64,000 nt of DNA from Delphinus delphis (taxonomy: Eukaryota > Chordata > Mammalia > Artiodactyla > Delphinidae), in contig NC_082683.1 of assembly GCF_949987515.2 (NCBI RefSeq), forward strand, positions 123,900,582-123,964,581, given 5' to 3'. Below the pieces are notes generated by a model. That model had not been told where the DNA came from, did no database searches, and worked only from the letters and a program-made list of their open reading frames with translations. Position 1 is the first letter of the stretch; each line of letters begins with the position of its first letter. Below, piece after piece: positions 1-15,400 of the stretch. A program made the position numbers and the translations under genes.

Positions 1-340
1 GAAGCAGTCCTAACCTATCCCAGGAATTAAGAGGAGTAACCGTTTAATGTGAACAGAAAATTAACATAAAGGTCCATCGTCCCATGAGATTATGGCCCCC
101 CATGGCTCCCCTCCATTGACTGCATATTTCTTATACTCAATCATAGCCCCAGAAATGCATATTTGCAATCATTGAGCTATCAAGGGGCAAAGCTATATGG
201 CTTGGTTCCGTCTGGAAGACTGTAAACTTTCTGAACGCAGGGCCCACGTCTCACTTATTTTTGTCCTTCCTCCCACCAAGCCCAGTGGCAAAGCACAGTG
301 TTTGCTGAAAGGAAGATGGAGATAAGTTAGCCCAGCACAC

Positions 341-417
341 CTGTGTACTCGTGCCTCACAGAGTGTCCAACGATTCCGCAGAAGACAATCCCGCTGGCCA
401 CGCCGATGGAAACAGTG
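341..417 (-). CDS. ADCY10: ADCY10 coding exon 10 (residues 381-406)
   Basis: This exon is 77 nt. It encodes [18 protein letters not shown], then SVRHEYT, ending at Thr406 (human T405) plus one base. The acceptor reads CCAG with C as the first exon base, so codon 381 becomes His where I recall Gln in human. The donor GTGTGC is weaker than the others. The next exon (the IGQKVNLAAR region) is outside the window. Confidence 0.9.
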
Positions 418-3400
418 CTGGCTCCGGGCAGAAAGAGAGTTGTGAGGAAAGAGACAAAAACAGTGAGGACAAAGAAGGCAGGGAGGGTGGGGACAAGGTG
501 ATGAATGGGATGGGGGAGGGGTGGGAAAGGATCTTCAAGAAATAACTCCCTTCCCTTTGTAGTTAGGTTAGGGCAATTGTACATGGCCTGGAGATGTACA
601 GGAGGGGCACTTTGTGACTGAGAGCTAAGTTCTTAGAAGTGATAACTCAGTTCACTTTTCTGCTATTTTTAAGTATTCATCTGAGCTATTTTTCTGTAAA
701 ATAAGCTCATCACCCCAAATGGACTTTCAATATAGAATGACTTTGAGTAAACAATTTTAACTATCTTTTGTGATTGCTAGAAAGAACAAGGTCATTGTTT
801 TGAAAGGAAGTAACTCAGTGTGTGGCATCAAAAGCTAACTTGGCTAATGCATACAGATGACTAGAGGCTGAGAAGGTGGAATATTTAGGGCAAGGGGTGC
901 TACCTGTTAGAGTAGACCAGAGTGGGCCGCAAGTAGGGTCACTGGGGTGCTCAGTCTGGGGGAGCCTGAGGGCACTGGGCTCTTGGACAGCTGGGGTTGA
1001 GGATTGGTAAACATTAACTTGACAGTTTTGTTCAGTGGATCATCTTGGGGCCAGATCAATATATAAATTTCTAACCCAAGGACTTACTTTATCTCCTAGT
1101 TATTAAAAATCAACTCAGGTCTCCAACATAGTTGGGAGTGCGACCTCTACCAGAAAGTAAGCCAGAGTAGAGAGAGACAACTCAGTTAGACTCTCTCTGG
1201 TACATTTGGACTTTTTAGGAGTATCCTTTCTCCACCTGGCCTTGACCATCCCCCGTCTGACTGCGTCAGGGCTGGGTTTGCTCACCCTACCTGTACATTA
1301 GGTGAGTAATGAATGCAGACATAAGGGCACCCAGGCAAGGACAGCCTTCTCCTGCCTTCCTCTTTCCTGACACTTGTCCTATCTCCCCATACCCTACAAC
1401 AGGGTCAGGGACCAGACGGAATCAGGGTCTGGAAACACTCACTGGATCTTGTGGACGTGAGAGCAGAAGTCAAATATATCCACAGCACTTTCCAAGGCAT
1501 GAGTGACCTCATCACGTGCCTTTTCCCCGGGAAAACCAAAGACACAGAGAAAGGAGCAGCCCTGTGAGGGAGAGAATCAGCAAACACAGCTGGTGGACAG
1601 TCAGCTTTAAACTGGACCAGCTAGAAGGCCCAGTGGAGGGTGGGCAGCAATTTTCACTCTCTGAAACAAATTTCATTGTGATTTCTCACACACCCATTTT
1701 ATTTTTAGCAAACTTCATGTAACTTCTAGTGCATCATCAACAGTAGGGCTTGAGCCAGAGAGGGGCTTGTTTTTGCTCCAGAGATAGTGGGTTGTACTGA
1801 GCTATTTGTGTGCACCCTCCTCTACTCTCTCCTGTGGCCAAGGTCTTAGGCTGCAAGGTACTAAGTTTCAGGCCAAGAAGCAGCACAGAGCAAAAGGTAC
1901 CAGCTCTGGAATCAGAAAATCTGTGTTCTCAGGCCACTTCCCAAGTGTAGAAACTTGGACAAGTCAATTACACTCTATGAACTTCAGTTTATGAATCTGA
2001 AAATGGGTATAACCTAGACTTGCTGAGGTTGGTTTGACTACTGAAAATATTAATATATTATATATATATATTCACACATATATACACATATACCTTATAA
2101 ACTCTAAAGTTCTTTTCAGATATTGTTATTATTCATTTTTCTTAAGGATAAAGGCTTAAGCTGGGAGTGGTTTTTCTCACAAAAAGTTAACTCTTTCAAG
2201 CAGAGAGTAAACTCTAAAACTTGGCACTTTTACTACCAGTCCCTTAAAAAATGATCTCAGACGCTGTTTTCTGTAAGAAAAGGGCATAATGAATAAAGCC
2301 CAATGAGTTAAAAATTTGAGTCTATGTATGTTATATCCTGATAAAATGCAAAAGAACAGTAAAATGCCTCAATGTCTTCAACCCTCTCCAAAAAGCAGCT
2401 GACCAAGAATCAAATCCTAATTGGCGCTGGGTTCTGTTGTGATGTGCGAGGGAAGCCCTGAATCCAGGTCTGTGAAGAGACTAGAGGGCAGCCCCTTTGG
2501 GGCCACTGGTGGGTCTGCTTTGCCTGGAAATTCTGCCTAGTGGCTTGGGAAGGTCTCATGCTGGCAGTGAGACTAAGCACCTCTCATCTGCTGAGTGCTG
2601 ACGTGAACTGGCATTGCAACAAGTGCTTCACACATATATTTTTTAAAACTTCCAACAATCATTTGAGGCAAATACTATCCCCATTTAAATAATATCCCTA
2701 TTTTTATTCAGGAACAAACCAAGTCTCAGAGAAGTTCAATGACTTGCTAAGGTCACACAGCTGAGAATTGCTGGAGCCAGGAACTGTCTCTCCAGGAATT
2801 GTCTGGAGTGTCTGTTAGACACCGAAGACTGTTCTCTTAGGTTCTATGCTCTTTTCTGATGATACTCATGAATGAATATGGAAGAAAGTACTAGAGCACA
2901 CTGTGCTGGAGGGCCCCACTCCCTCAGAAGCACAGAGTTTATTTTTCCTACAAAGAATTTGTTCTTTCTGCCTGGTTCTGGGACAACGTGTGTGAGTTAC
3001 CCATCTTTGCAGCCCTAGCTTTCAGTGGCTATGAAATGCTCAATAAGTGCTTACTGAATTAGTGAATGAATGAGTGTGGGGCAGTAATTGAGTGCCCTGC
3101 TCTTAAGATACAGAAACACCTGAGATGGGGAGTCAATTTTTTTTTTTTCTTTTTTTTGCGATATGCTGGCCTCTCACTGTTGTGGCCTCTCCCGTTGCGG
3201 AGCACAGGCTCCAGAAGCGCAGGCCCAGAGGCCATGGCTCACGGGCCCAGCCACTCCGCGGCATGTGGGATCTTCCCGGACCGGGACACGAACCCGTGTC
3301 CCCTGCATCGACAGGCGGACTCTCAACAGCTGCGCCACCAGGGAAGCCCGGGGGAGTCAATTCTCATGAGCACTTCTGTGATAATTTATCACATCATTTT

Positions 3401-6400
3401 TCTCTGAATTGAATAAGAGCAGATTGAAAACACTGAGAGCTAGATGTGACACCCACCACCCACCCACCCCAACTGATTAAGAAACTGAAAGGGGAACTGG
3501 AAGTGTACCTACGGCAGGTGGAGGTTATCGGAAATTACAGCTTCTGGGGTATGACGGTTACTAGAAACCTGACCTAAAATCTCTGGGAGATGCATTATAC
3601 CCTGGGTTGCAGATATAGGTATGTATAGTGAAAGCTAGTTGAACACAGGGGTTAAGAGCACAGACGAAGAAGGCACATTACCTGGGTTTGAATCCCAATC
3701 CACCATTTAATCTCATCTTGTCTCAGTAGCCTCATCTCTACCTAAACCTCCTCATCTGTCAATTGGGGACAATAAGAGCAGTACCTACCTCTTGGAGTAG
3801 TCATGAGGAGAAATGAGTGAAATATGTAAAGTGTGGAGAACAATGCCTGGCACGTAGTGAGTGCCTTATCCCCCATGTAAGCTGTAATTATAACTATGAA
3901 TAAAGACTGATAGTTCTAGGTTAGAGGTGTCTATTCCCTCCCTCTCCCCCATGTCCACAGACATGAACGCTAACCTTAAATTATTGGTAGGTTCCCACAC
4001 CTTTAGTGGGAAATTTACCTTGTCAAACATGAAGACTTTGTTGATTTGGCCTCGGAAGACCCTCAGGACAGAATTAATGTGCACGCAGGCATCCTGGATG
4101 GCCGAGCCTATGACTTCTGCTTTGTCTTGGTCCTTAAACACCAGGTTCACAAACACGATCGTCACTGGGCGAAGCTCAGACAGATAACCCCGAAGCTGTT
4201 TGTCATCAATCTGCAATTCAGAGGGAAGCTTTCCTTAACATGTGTCCTTGGCAGTGGCTCTTTCCTCCCAATATCACCCCTACACCCAAAATGATCACTG
4301 GGATAGAACTAGCCTTTTGAGGTTCTCTAGGGAAGCTGAAGTTATCAAAGTTGGGAGGTACAACACAGAAGAGGCAACCCAAAGTAAAAAAGATGGAAAT
4401 GGAATGGCCTATCAAAATCCCTTCCAGGGCTTCCCTGGCGGCGCAGTGGTTGAGAGTCCGCCTGCTGATGCAGGGGACGTGGGTTCGTGCCCCGGTCCAG
4501 GAGGATCCCATGTACCGCGGAGCGGCTGGGCCCGTGAGCCATGGCCGCTGAGCCTGTGCGTCTGGAGCCTGTGCTCCGCAACGGGAGAGGCCACAACAGT
4601 GAGAGGCCCGCGCACCGCAAAAAACAAAGAAACAAACAAAACAAACAAAGAAAATCTCTTCAATGGAAACCTACGCACCTGCTCATTTTTGGCCAGACAC
4701 CACTCCCTTGCCCCAACTGCTAGCTCCCTCATGCCAATATGAGCCATCACAATAAAAAAAGGACTGCTGCTCTTTTGGCTCCCTTACAATGTAGGAATAA
4801 GAATAGCATGCTATGTAATTCAACCTTATGTTTTCAGAGAATATTTTCATATTCTACCCTATTTTATCCTCAAATGAAATAAAATCAGCATTATTATGCC
4901 CACTTTACTAATTAGATAACTGAGAGATGGTGAAATAACATAATTTTCCCAAGTCACATGGGGAAACAGTAGCAAACAAAAATGCAAATCTATAGACTTC
5001 TAGTCCAACATTCCATTTATAACATTCCCGTGCACAGGGAAAGGAGAGGAGGGTGCTCCCAAATTATCCCTGCCTATATCATCAGCCCTGAATTTTGTTA
5101 AATTAACTGCATAGCAAACCAATGGGGGAGCATCACTGCATTTTTTTCTCCCCCAAATAGCACAAAAGTGTCAAATTCTCCATTGGCTATATGAAACACA
5201 TCTTCTGGAGGAAAGAGGAAATTGTGTATAGGGAATCTTGCAGCCAATTGTGTATAGGGAATCTTGCAGGCTGAGACAGTCCTGGTTTCATGTAATTTGA
5301 GACTTTTCATAAAAGATAATTTAATAATTTCTAACTCACCAATATGATAACTTTCTGAGTTTTCAAATGAATTTCTTAAATAAGTATCAATAATTAATAT
5401 TAAATACATGATTTTAAATGTTAAATTAATTAATTAATTTAAAATTTATTCTATCAGGCCATGTGTTCTGAGTTTTGGTTTGGAAAATGCCACCACATCT
5501 CTGTTCTTTTTTTTTTTTAAACATATCTTTCTATTATATGCCTACAGCTCTCTGTTTTGTTTTACCTTGAATTTTTAGGGGTGCTTTTTATTTCTTTATT
5601 GTTATTATTTAAAATTTTTATTTTATTTATTTATTTTGGCTGCATTGGGTTTTCATTGTTGCACTCGGGCTTTCTCTAGTTGCAGCAAGGGTTACTCTTT
5701 GCTGCAGTGCACGCGTTTCTCATTGTGGTGGCTTCTCTTTGCTGCAGAGCACAGGCTCTAGGCGTCCGGGCTTCAGTAGTTGTAGCACGCATGCTCAGTA
5801 GTTGTGGCTCACGGGCTCTAGAGCACAGGTTCAGTAGTTATGGTACACAGGCTTAGTTGCTCCGCGGCATGTGGGATCTTCCCGGACCAGGGATTGAACC
5901 CGTGTCCCCTGCATTGGCAGGCGGATTCTTAACCACTACGCCACCAGGGAAGTCCCCACATCTCTGTTCTTGAAGTGCAGGGACAGGCCTTGGTAAAGCT
6001 GTAAAAGGTTTCTCTTTTGCCTCCTTTCAGCCCCCTTAGCTGTTATATCTTCAGCTGGTCTTCGTCATTCCTACCCACAATTTTCACAGTGACTCACGGA
6101 GTCTCACATATCCCATTCCTGTAGACCTTGCTCTCAGCTGGTAACAGCTGAAGAGGCATAATGTGTTATATCTCTTAGAGGGAGGGAGGGGAAGAGGGGG
6201 TGGCTCTCTTGAGCTTCAAAAACCTTGAAGAGTCGAACAATTGCAGCCACTAAAGGGAGTGTTTCTAAATTGAGCAGAATGTGGAAGGGTGCATTCTGAT
6301 AGCTCTTCAACCCATACTGTGAAGGCAGCTGCCCACTGATCAGGCTTGTCCTACAAAGATTTCCTCTAGGGCACAACTGCATTTTGATGGGATTAAGAAT

Positions 6401-9400
6401 TAAAACAGCCATATATTAGAGGCAGTGTATAGCCTGTGCAAAAAATGTAGGGTTCAGAGAGAACAGAGTTCAAATCCTAGGCACATTTGCTACTTTACAA
6501 CCTCAGGAAAGTTCATGGCGTCCTCTGGGTCTCAGTTTTCTCACATATAAGGGATAAAAATACCTGCCAAGGACTGTGAAGAATAAATATATGAAAGGGT
6601 AGAGGGACTTCCCTGGTGGTGCAGTGGATAGGACTCCGAGCTCCCAACGCAGGGGCGCTGGGTTCAATCCCCGGTCAGGGAATTAGATCCCATGTGCATG
6701 CTGCAACTAAGAGTTCGCATGCCACAACTAAGTAGCCCACCTGCCACAACTAAGACCCGGTGCCACCAAAAAAATAAATATGAAAAAAAAAAGGTGAACC
6801 ACTTGGCTATAAATGTAGTTCGGATATATGTAGGCTATAAAAAGAAAGAAAGAGCAGAGTGTCTGGCATATGGTGAGTGCTCAGAAACAGTTATAATTTG
6901 CACAGATTAATGCATTTGAGAGAACCTAGATCTAAGGAAATGCAAAGGGAAAACTTTGGGGGCTGGAGGTAGCTCTGAGAGTTCTAATTATCTGTATTAA
7001 CTTTCAAAGCTTAAGATCCAATTCAAGTGACTTAAGAGAAACGGTATCATTCACTTGACGTCTTTCTGCTATGTGGCCTATAGAAAGGGTAACCATGTGT
7101 TCTTATATGCTTGGGACAGGTTCAGTTTGCCCAGTTGTGTAAGGCAACACAGTCCTAGTTTACGCCTGTTGTCACAGTGTAATTATGAATAATGCTCCTT
7201 TAACTCTTAAAAGTATCCTGACGTGAACAATAAACTTTTCAGTCACCTAGGCATGGAGAATGTCAGCCCCACCTCTTTTTACTTCAATGAAACATTTTAC
7301 AAGCTATTGATTTTCTTGATCTTAACAGCTGTCCAAGATCCCTGACACACCAAAAGCCAATAAATTAAAATATGAAAATACCTGTTTCGATATGCTTTCC
7401 ATCACATACTTTTGTAGGGACAACTCCAGTTCAGGATCGGACTCCAGCATGCAAGCAAGCCTCAGGAGGTCTAAGAGGGCAGAAGGAGGGGCAGGCTCAG
7501 AAAGGGAAGCTTGGCTCTGCAGTGCTAGAGAGAGGCACCTCCCAGTCCCCATTCCCTTGGGCAGTGGTCTTCACTGTTCAGTCAGGACACTCTGGGCTAC
7601 CTAGTGGCCAAATAGGGCCAAGGGAAATCCAATGAGAAGTTCTCAGAAGTTGCAGGTTTCCCAAAATTCAGTTGCGTGTAGCTCAAAACCCTGTTCTAAT
7701 TGTCATCACGCTTCAGAACTTAAGGAGACTCTCACCTCCATACTTGGCCTAAAAGTCTTGCCACAGGTGATGGGAATGGAGAGATGAGGGAATGCCAATG
7801 GAGGACAATGGTGACAGAATGTAGGGGATGACAGAGTTGAAAGAGCAGCACAAGTAAGATTCAGGACACTGGCTTCTGATCTCAGGTTTGATACCAACTC
7901 ACTGTGTGACTCTGGACAAGTCGCTTCACTGCCCTGGTTGATTCCTACTTCCTTGTCCAGGGAAAAAAAGCACTGGGGTTTCATTATTGCTATGGTTCTC
8001 GTTACTGTAATGGTTGATAGTTCCATACTCTAAAATAGACTGATAGGAGGTGGTAAGAATGAGCTTGAAGAAATCAAAAAGTGAGGGAGAAAGAAAGGAT
8101 GATAGGCTTTTAGCAGGGAATAAAATAATGATAATGTGAAAAAAAAAAGTTGAAAAATAACAACGGAGTCTGAAAGGGATACAAATTAAGAAGAAAATTT
8201 ACTTTTAAAGTCTTTATGGGATATATTCAAAACCTAGTATATTTAAAACACCATGCTAGGCACTGTGTGAGGAAAAAAGTCATTAGGAAACTTGGACTTT
8301 TTCCTGGAGGCACTGACTTACGGACATTCAAGTATAATATTTTTAGAAAATTTAAATAGAAAAGAGGCCAAATGGGCTAAAAGATTATAAAGACCAGAGA
8401 GATTCAGAGGAAGCAGGGGCCTAGACAAACTGGTTTAATCTGAAAAGGGTTCAAAGGAGAACTAGGGATTTTACTCAATCTTGAATGACTTACAGCTTTT
8501 TACTAGAAGGATTAAGGAGGGCATTCCTAGCAGAGGGAACCAAGTTGGTTAAAGTCAAGAATGAGCACAGTATGTTACTCTAGCCTGCCTGGAGCCCCAT
8601 GTGAATATTGGAGATTAACAAGAAATGACACTAAATAGACTGTGGAAAAAGGCAAAGAGCTCAGGAAGAGAGCAGGAGTTGTAAAGGTCTAGACCATTAC
8701 GGTGGCAATGGTTATGGAGACAAAACTTATAAAGAATTTGCCTGGTTTTCGTTTCTGGTACCTGAGAGTAACTTCTAAACCGTTGGGATTTCCCAGTTAA
8801 TAGGATTGTCTCTGTTATTCACTGTGGGCCCTTTGGACCACACCTGAATTTATGCTAATGAGATGATTCAGGATAGGGGTCTATCTGGAAAGACCAAGCA
8901 CATGATAAGAGGGTTGGGGCTTTGAGCCAGGTGATTAGAGCCTGACCTCCAGGACTTCTGAAGAGGGAATGGGGACTGGAGATTTAGTTCAATTGCAAGG
9001 CCAATGATTCAATCAACATGCCTACTTAATTAAACGCCAATAAAATCTCTGAACCCCCAAAAGCTTGGGTGAGCTTCCCTGGTTGGTAATCATACCTTGA
9101 TGTGCAGGGAGAGTGATGTGTCCTGAGGATATAGAAGCTTCATGTTTGGGACTCTCCCAGACCTCACCCTATGTGTCTAGAGATAAATACAACACTGGTC
9201 TTCATTTGTATCCTTTACAATAAAGCCATCATTATAAGCATAGCACTTTCCTGAGTTCTGTGAGTTATAGTGAATTATTTATTGAACCTGAGAGCATTGT
9301 GGGAACCCTTGGATCTGTAGCCAATTGGTCAGAAGTGCAGGTGGCCTGGTGATCTCAGAGCTTGCAGCTGGTGTCTGAAATAAGGAGAGTCTTATGGAGG

Positions 9401-12400
9401 ACTCCACCTATCTGTGCTAACTCCAGGTAATTAGCACCAGAATTGCACTGCACTACTGCAGTGACCAAAATAAGGCCAGAAGAAGCTCTTTATTGAAGGC
9501 ACCATTAAGATCTAGGAGTTGGGATGGGATACAACTCAAGGAGTGTCACTAGACTTTCTCCATCCTTGGAGCTTTGGGGTTCTTGGCCTTTCCTGGTCAA
9601 TTTTCCTGCAGTTCCCCTCAGTGTCCCCCCCACCCCATTACCTACTGCAATTTTGTAAAATTACAGTCTACTATTTGTGATGTTCAAAATATTCAAGACC
9701 TACACATAAATGATGAGAAAGAAAAATGATTCAAAGATGTCTCTGAAGTTTCTAGTTTGGATGAAGAAACAGTTTTTAGGGAAAGATAAGTAGCATAGAA
9801 TTTAGACAATGTTGAAATAAATTTCTAGGCCCAAGATGGAGCTGTTCCCTGCCCAGGGTGCCATGTCAGCAAACCAAGACTTAGATAACGTGTGTTTCCC
9901 TGTAAATGCTCCTCTTAACCAGAAATGCAATAATCCAGTCAGCCAATCCCCAAATGCCAAGCCAACTCTGGGCCTTCTCACCCCACACAAGACTAACTAT
10001 ATGACCCCACCCAATCAGATATTTTTTATTTGTCTCTTCCTTTATTCTTTGCCCTATAAAAGCTTCTTGCCCTCCACACCATTTTGCAGAAGACTGTCTA
10101 CTTCATGAAGTGTTAAAGTTTGTTTTGTGTCACCTAAATTGTCCTGCTTTCCTCCTAGTCCCAGCCCTGTGGAGTCATGGGGAAATCCAGCATAGATGAA
10201 TGGTTCCACAAAATGTGGGTAGAGAAGACCAGACAGTCAAGGACGGATCCCTGAAATCATCAGCATTTAAGGAATAGAAAGGGCACTGAAAATGGGTAGT
10301 TTGAGGGGTAAAAGCAAAACTAGGAAAGAATCTTCTTGAAAGCAAGGAAAGAGGAGAAGGTAGTATCCAGAAAAAGAGAGTAATCTAAAGCCAAGCACCT
10401 AGTATGAGGCCTGAAGAGAGGTCAGCTGGTTTGGTAAGTTGATGGTTATTAGTGTCCTCAGTAGACAGGAGAAGTGGACAGAAGCTAGATGTCAGGGGCT
10501 CAAGACTGACAAGTAGGCGAACACATGCCCCCTCATCTCCGAGGTGCATGTAATCAATGCTTATTAGGTGAATAAATAAATGAGAGGATAGAAGAAGAGG
10601 CAGAGACATATAGATTACTATTCTGAGAAGTTTGGTGGTGAAGGTTAGAAGGGAAAAGTAGGGTTCATAGAAGTTTTATTTTTTTCTTTTATCATGGAGA
10701 AGACTTACAAATGTTTGGACGACGAGGGAAGGAGTCATTGCCAAGGGAGAGGTAGAGGACCCGAGGAAGGTTGTGGGGAATGGGAAGGAGGTCCCTTTTG
10801 TGTGCTGCTGGGGCTGGGAGCTGTACTGAGGAGGCCAATCCCTTGTAATGGAGCGCCTGGCATTGGTATAAGACCCTACTGACCAATTGTAGAGGCAAAG
10901 GCTTTTGTCTGTAGAGGGTACTTACCTTTGTGGTCACTAGAAGGATAATAATCCATGAAAGCCATACACCTTGTGAAAAACTCGTCAAAGTTAAAAGAAG
11001 GGGGTGGTTTTAAGAAATTAACCTAAATTGAAAAAGAAAAAAAGAGAAGTTTTTGGTTATTCTGAGGGCTGTCTGGTCCTTTGAATGTAATTTCTCAACA
11101 GAAAGGGCAGGGTGTATGCTTTTGAATATCCAGGACATGATAAACAGGGACTAGCATACTTAAACAATGAAGAGCTTTATTTGCATGTGACTACGTTAAA
11201 AATATCTCCGATCGGTCATTAAAATCTCAATCTTTGGTATATACACAGAGGGCCATTTCCAAGGGGCTGACCTGTATACTTTTCCAGTCTTAGAACTTTC
11301 TTCTTCTTTTTCTTATTCTTTTATAATATTTTAATTCAAATAAAGCCTGGTTAAACTGTACATCATCTCTTTCTTACAAGCGTAAAAAGACAAAGGGTGC
11401 TAATGCCCTGATACGGGTGTATCAGGAACAGCACCAGTAATAAGATTCATATCAAACCATGAACCCCAAGGTATGATACATGGAGAATGGCACAACCTCA
11501 CTTCTGTGACATTCTTGCCCCCCAAATGGATAACCTTAGTCCAATAATGAGAACCTATCAGGCAAAACCAGACAGAGGGACATACACTAAAATAACTGAT
11601 TAATGCTCTTCTTACATGTCAAGGTCATAAAAGACAAGGAAAAACTAAAAAACTGTTTTAGAGATTGCAGGAGGCTAGGTAAAAATAAAAAAGTGTGGTG
11701 TGAGATCACGGATAGAGTCCTGGAACATTCTACTGAGGACTTTAGTGGGAAAACAGGTGAAATCCAAATAAGGCCTTTAATTAGTGAGTAGTATTGCACC
11801 AATGTTAATTTTCAGGTTTTGACTAATTGCACTCTGGTTATGAAGAATGCTAACATTTGGGGAAGCTGGGTAAGGGATATATGGAAACACTCATATTATT
11901 TTTGAACTTTCTTGTAAGTCTAAAATTAATTTAAAAATTAAAAACAATTTTTAAAGGTATAAGGAACAATTGAAGAAGATGGGGAATGGGGGGCATTGCT
12001 ATCACCCAGCTAGGTCATGCAGCTGGGATGTGTATTACTGGGAGAGTGAGTGGGGGAGGGCTGTGAGGGTTGTAGACTGATGCATACCTAGTACATTGTG
12101 TGTGTGAGGGTGAGGGGGCTTTCATCTTTGCCTTCAATTCCATGTGTTCACCATCTCTTCTTTCCATCTGCCAAGCAGTCTCATTCTTGCTTCATCTAGC
12201 AGCACAGCTCTGCCCCCTTTCTCTAATTGGCTATATCCCAAGGACAGTTCTGCTTATAGTTGGTCTTCAGCTTAACTACAGTGCTTTCTACTAGGCAGGG
12301 CCTAGTAGAGACAGGAAAAGTCTCTTCCTTCACTAATCTTTGCTGCCCCTGCTCACCTCCAATCCTCACCCTCGGTGATTCCTCACACTGAGTTAGGAGA

Positions 12401-15400
12401 GTGTTGAGTAGAGAACCTGAAGGCCAATGGCAGCCGTCAAAACTACAACCTCTGCTCCTAGGGAATAGCCAGGAGACTCTTCCTTTCATTAAGCAAGGGC
12501 ACTGTTCCTCCCAAAGGCCTCCATACCCAAATTCCACATCCTTAATTATCACGGAGAAGCCTGATCATTTCCTCTTGAACTCACCAGCCTTGGTTCCTCC
12601 CAGAGGAGGTGTTCTGGACCAATACTTTACTTATTTATTTATTTATTTATTTGGCTGTGTTGGGTCCTTGTTGTTGCAGGCAGGCTTTCCTCTAGTTTCA
12701 GGGAGCAGGGGCTACTCTTCATTGTGGTGTGTGGGTTTCTCATTGCAGTGGCTTCTCTTGTTGCGGAGCACGGACTCTAGGCGCCCGGGCTTCAGTAGTT
12801 GTGGCATGCAGGCTTAGTAGTTGTGGCTCATGGGCTTAGCTGCTCTGTGGCATGTGGGATCTTCCTGGACAAGGGCTTGAACCCATGTCGCCTGCATTGG
12901 CAGGCGGATTCTTAACCACTGTGCCACCAGGGAAGTCCCTGGACCAATACTTTTTAATCTAACTCAGATTGACCCCATCCAAGTCTCCAGCCTGGAAGCT
13001 TCATGGAACCAGTGGCTTCCCAGTGGCTTTTCTGACAGGAGGCCCCTGGCACAGAATGGCAGAACTTTCTGCAAGTGACAGGATCACACCTACCTTTACT
13101 GCTCTCTGATCTGGAATCCTCTCAATTTCAATCATGCTCCGGTCACAGAGCTGCCAGCAGTTTGGTGATAGAATGACATCATTCATCTGCGCCATGTTCT
13201 GCGCCAGGCGTACGTCATCCACCGCCTGGCCAATCACTAGGAAGTAGTTTCGAGTTTCATCTCCAAAGACCAACATGGTGATGTGGCCGGCAGCCAGGCC
13301 TGGCAAGAAGGCAAGCAATGGATTTGCATGAGAAGTTCTGGCTTGGTCCCCAGCAGCATGAGTTCTTGGACAAATCAGAATCTTGAGCATCCCAGAGCAA
13401 AATCTAGTTTCTAAAATTTTACATGGAAATCAGAGCAGTCTATTCTGGGCCTGGCCCTTCCCAAACTCCTTTTCTCCCAAAGCTAGCAAGTTACCTACTT
13501 GTTTTCACCTTTCTATGACATTTAGCTCCCTAGATATCTGGCCCTATCAGTCCCCAAAGTTATTTTATCATTTCTTCAATTTATTTATACTTTGACTTAT
13601 TTACACTTCTTATTTATACAGAGGACAGTTTTAATGATTTCTGTTTGGGAACAACTTGCATTTTATCAGAGATTGAGGCTCTTGCTGAAAAGAAGCACTT
13701 AGGGTGAAATTTCAGGCAACAGCCAGAGAAGAAAAGGTAGGGGAAAGGAACAGGCATTTTGACCATCAAGTTCTATCCCAAGAATGTGTCCTCCAGTTGT
13801 TTTCAAGTTGGGAGCTGAAGGTTTTGGTACCAAAGCAACAGAAGAGAGAATGTTGTAAAATATGACATGTATGCGAAATGTATGTATACATGAACTGTAA
13901 GTGATACACAGTTCTTTTAAATGACTATAATTAACATAATCAAAATTTGGTGTGTTTTTTTTTTTTGCGGTATGCGGGCCTCTCACGTTGCGGAGCACAG
14001 GCTCCGGACGCGCAGGCTCAGCGGCCATGGCTCACGGGCCCAGCCGCTCCGCGGCATGTGGGATCTTCCCGGACCAGGGCACGAACCCGTGTCCCCTGCA
14101 TCGGCAGGCGGACTCTCAACCACTCCGCCACCAGGGAAGCACCAAAATTTGTCTTTTATCTTCGCTCTCTGCCATGCTGATTTGTCAAAGCTGATTTCCC
14201 CTGATATATACATATGGTTTTTTTTCCCTCTGAAACATACTGATGCTTAGGCTCGTTAAAAGAAAAGTTACTGCAATAGAATAGAAACAAAAATAAACGA
14301 ATGGGACCTAATCAAACTTACAAGCTTTTTGCAAAGCAAAGGAAACCATAAAAACAAACAAAAAACAGAAAAGATGACCTACGGAATGGGAGAAAATATT
14401 TGCAAATGATGTGACAGACTAAGGCTTAATCTCCAAAATATACAAATGGCTCATACAACTCAACAACAAAAAAACAAACAACCCAATTGAAAAATGGGGA
14501 GAAGACCTTAAGAGACATTTCTCCAAAGACATACAGATGGCCAGTAGGCGCATGAAAAGATGCTCAACATCAGGAATTATTAGAGAAATGCAAATCAAAA
14601 CTACAATGAGGTACCACCTCACACCAGTCAGAATGGCCATCATTAATAAGTCTACAAATAACAAATGCTGGAGAGGGTGTGGAGGAAAGGGAACTCCTAC
14701 ACTGTTGGTGGGAATGTAAGTTGGTTCAGCCACTATGGAAAGCACTGTGGAGGTTCCTCAGAAAACTAAAATTAGAATTACCATATGCCCACTTCTGGGC
14801 ATATACCTGGACAAAACTATAATTCAAAAAGATACATGCACCCCTATATTCATAGCAGCACGATTCACAATAGCCAAAACATGGAAACAACCTAAATGCC
14901 CATCGACAGATGAATGGATAAAGAAGATGTGGTACATATATACAATGGAATACTACCCAGCCATAAAAAAGAATGAAATAATGCCATTTGCAGTAACATG
15001 GATGCAACTAGAGATTATCATACTAGTGAAGTAAGTCAGAAAGAGAAAGACAAATACCATATGATATCACTTATATGTGGAATCTAAAATATGGCACAAG
15101 TGAACCTATCTACAAAACAAAAACAGACTCATAGACATGGAGAACAGACTTGTGGTTGCCAAGCAAAGGACTGGGAGTTCGGGATTAGCAGATGTAAACT
15201 ATTATATATAGGATGGATAAACAACAAGGTCCTACTGTATAGCACAGGGAACTATATTGAATATCCTGTGATAAACCATAATGGAAAAGCATATAAAAAA
15301 AGAATGTATGTGTATAAGTGAGTCACTTTGCTGTACAGCAGAGATTGGCACAGCACTGTAAATTAACTATACTTCAATTTTAAAAATTTTTAAATAAATA

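Noticed and set aside
3066..3412. Several overlapping open frames with [12 protein letters not shown] or [13 protein letters not shown] wording
   Set aside because: The same peptides recur at 4345, 13952, 30648, 43745, 44016, 55322, 55751 and 56961; they are translations of CHR SINEs, not genes.
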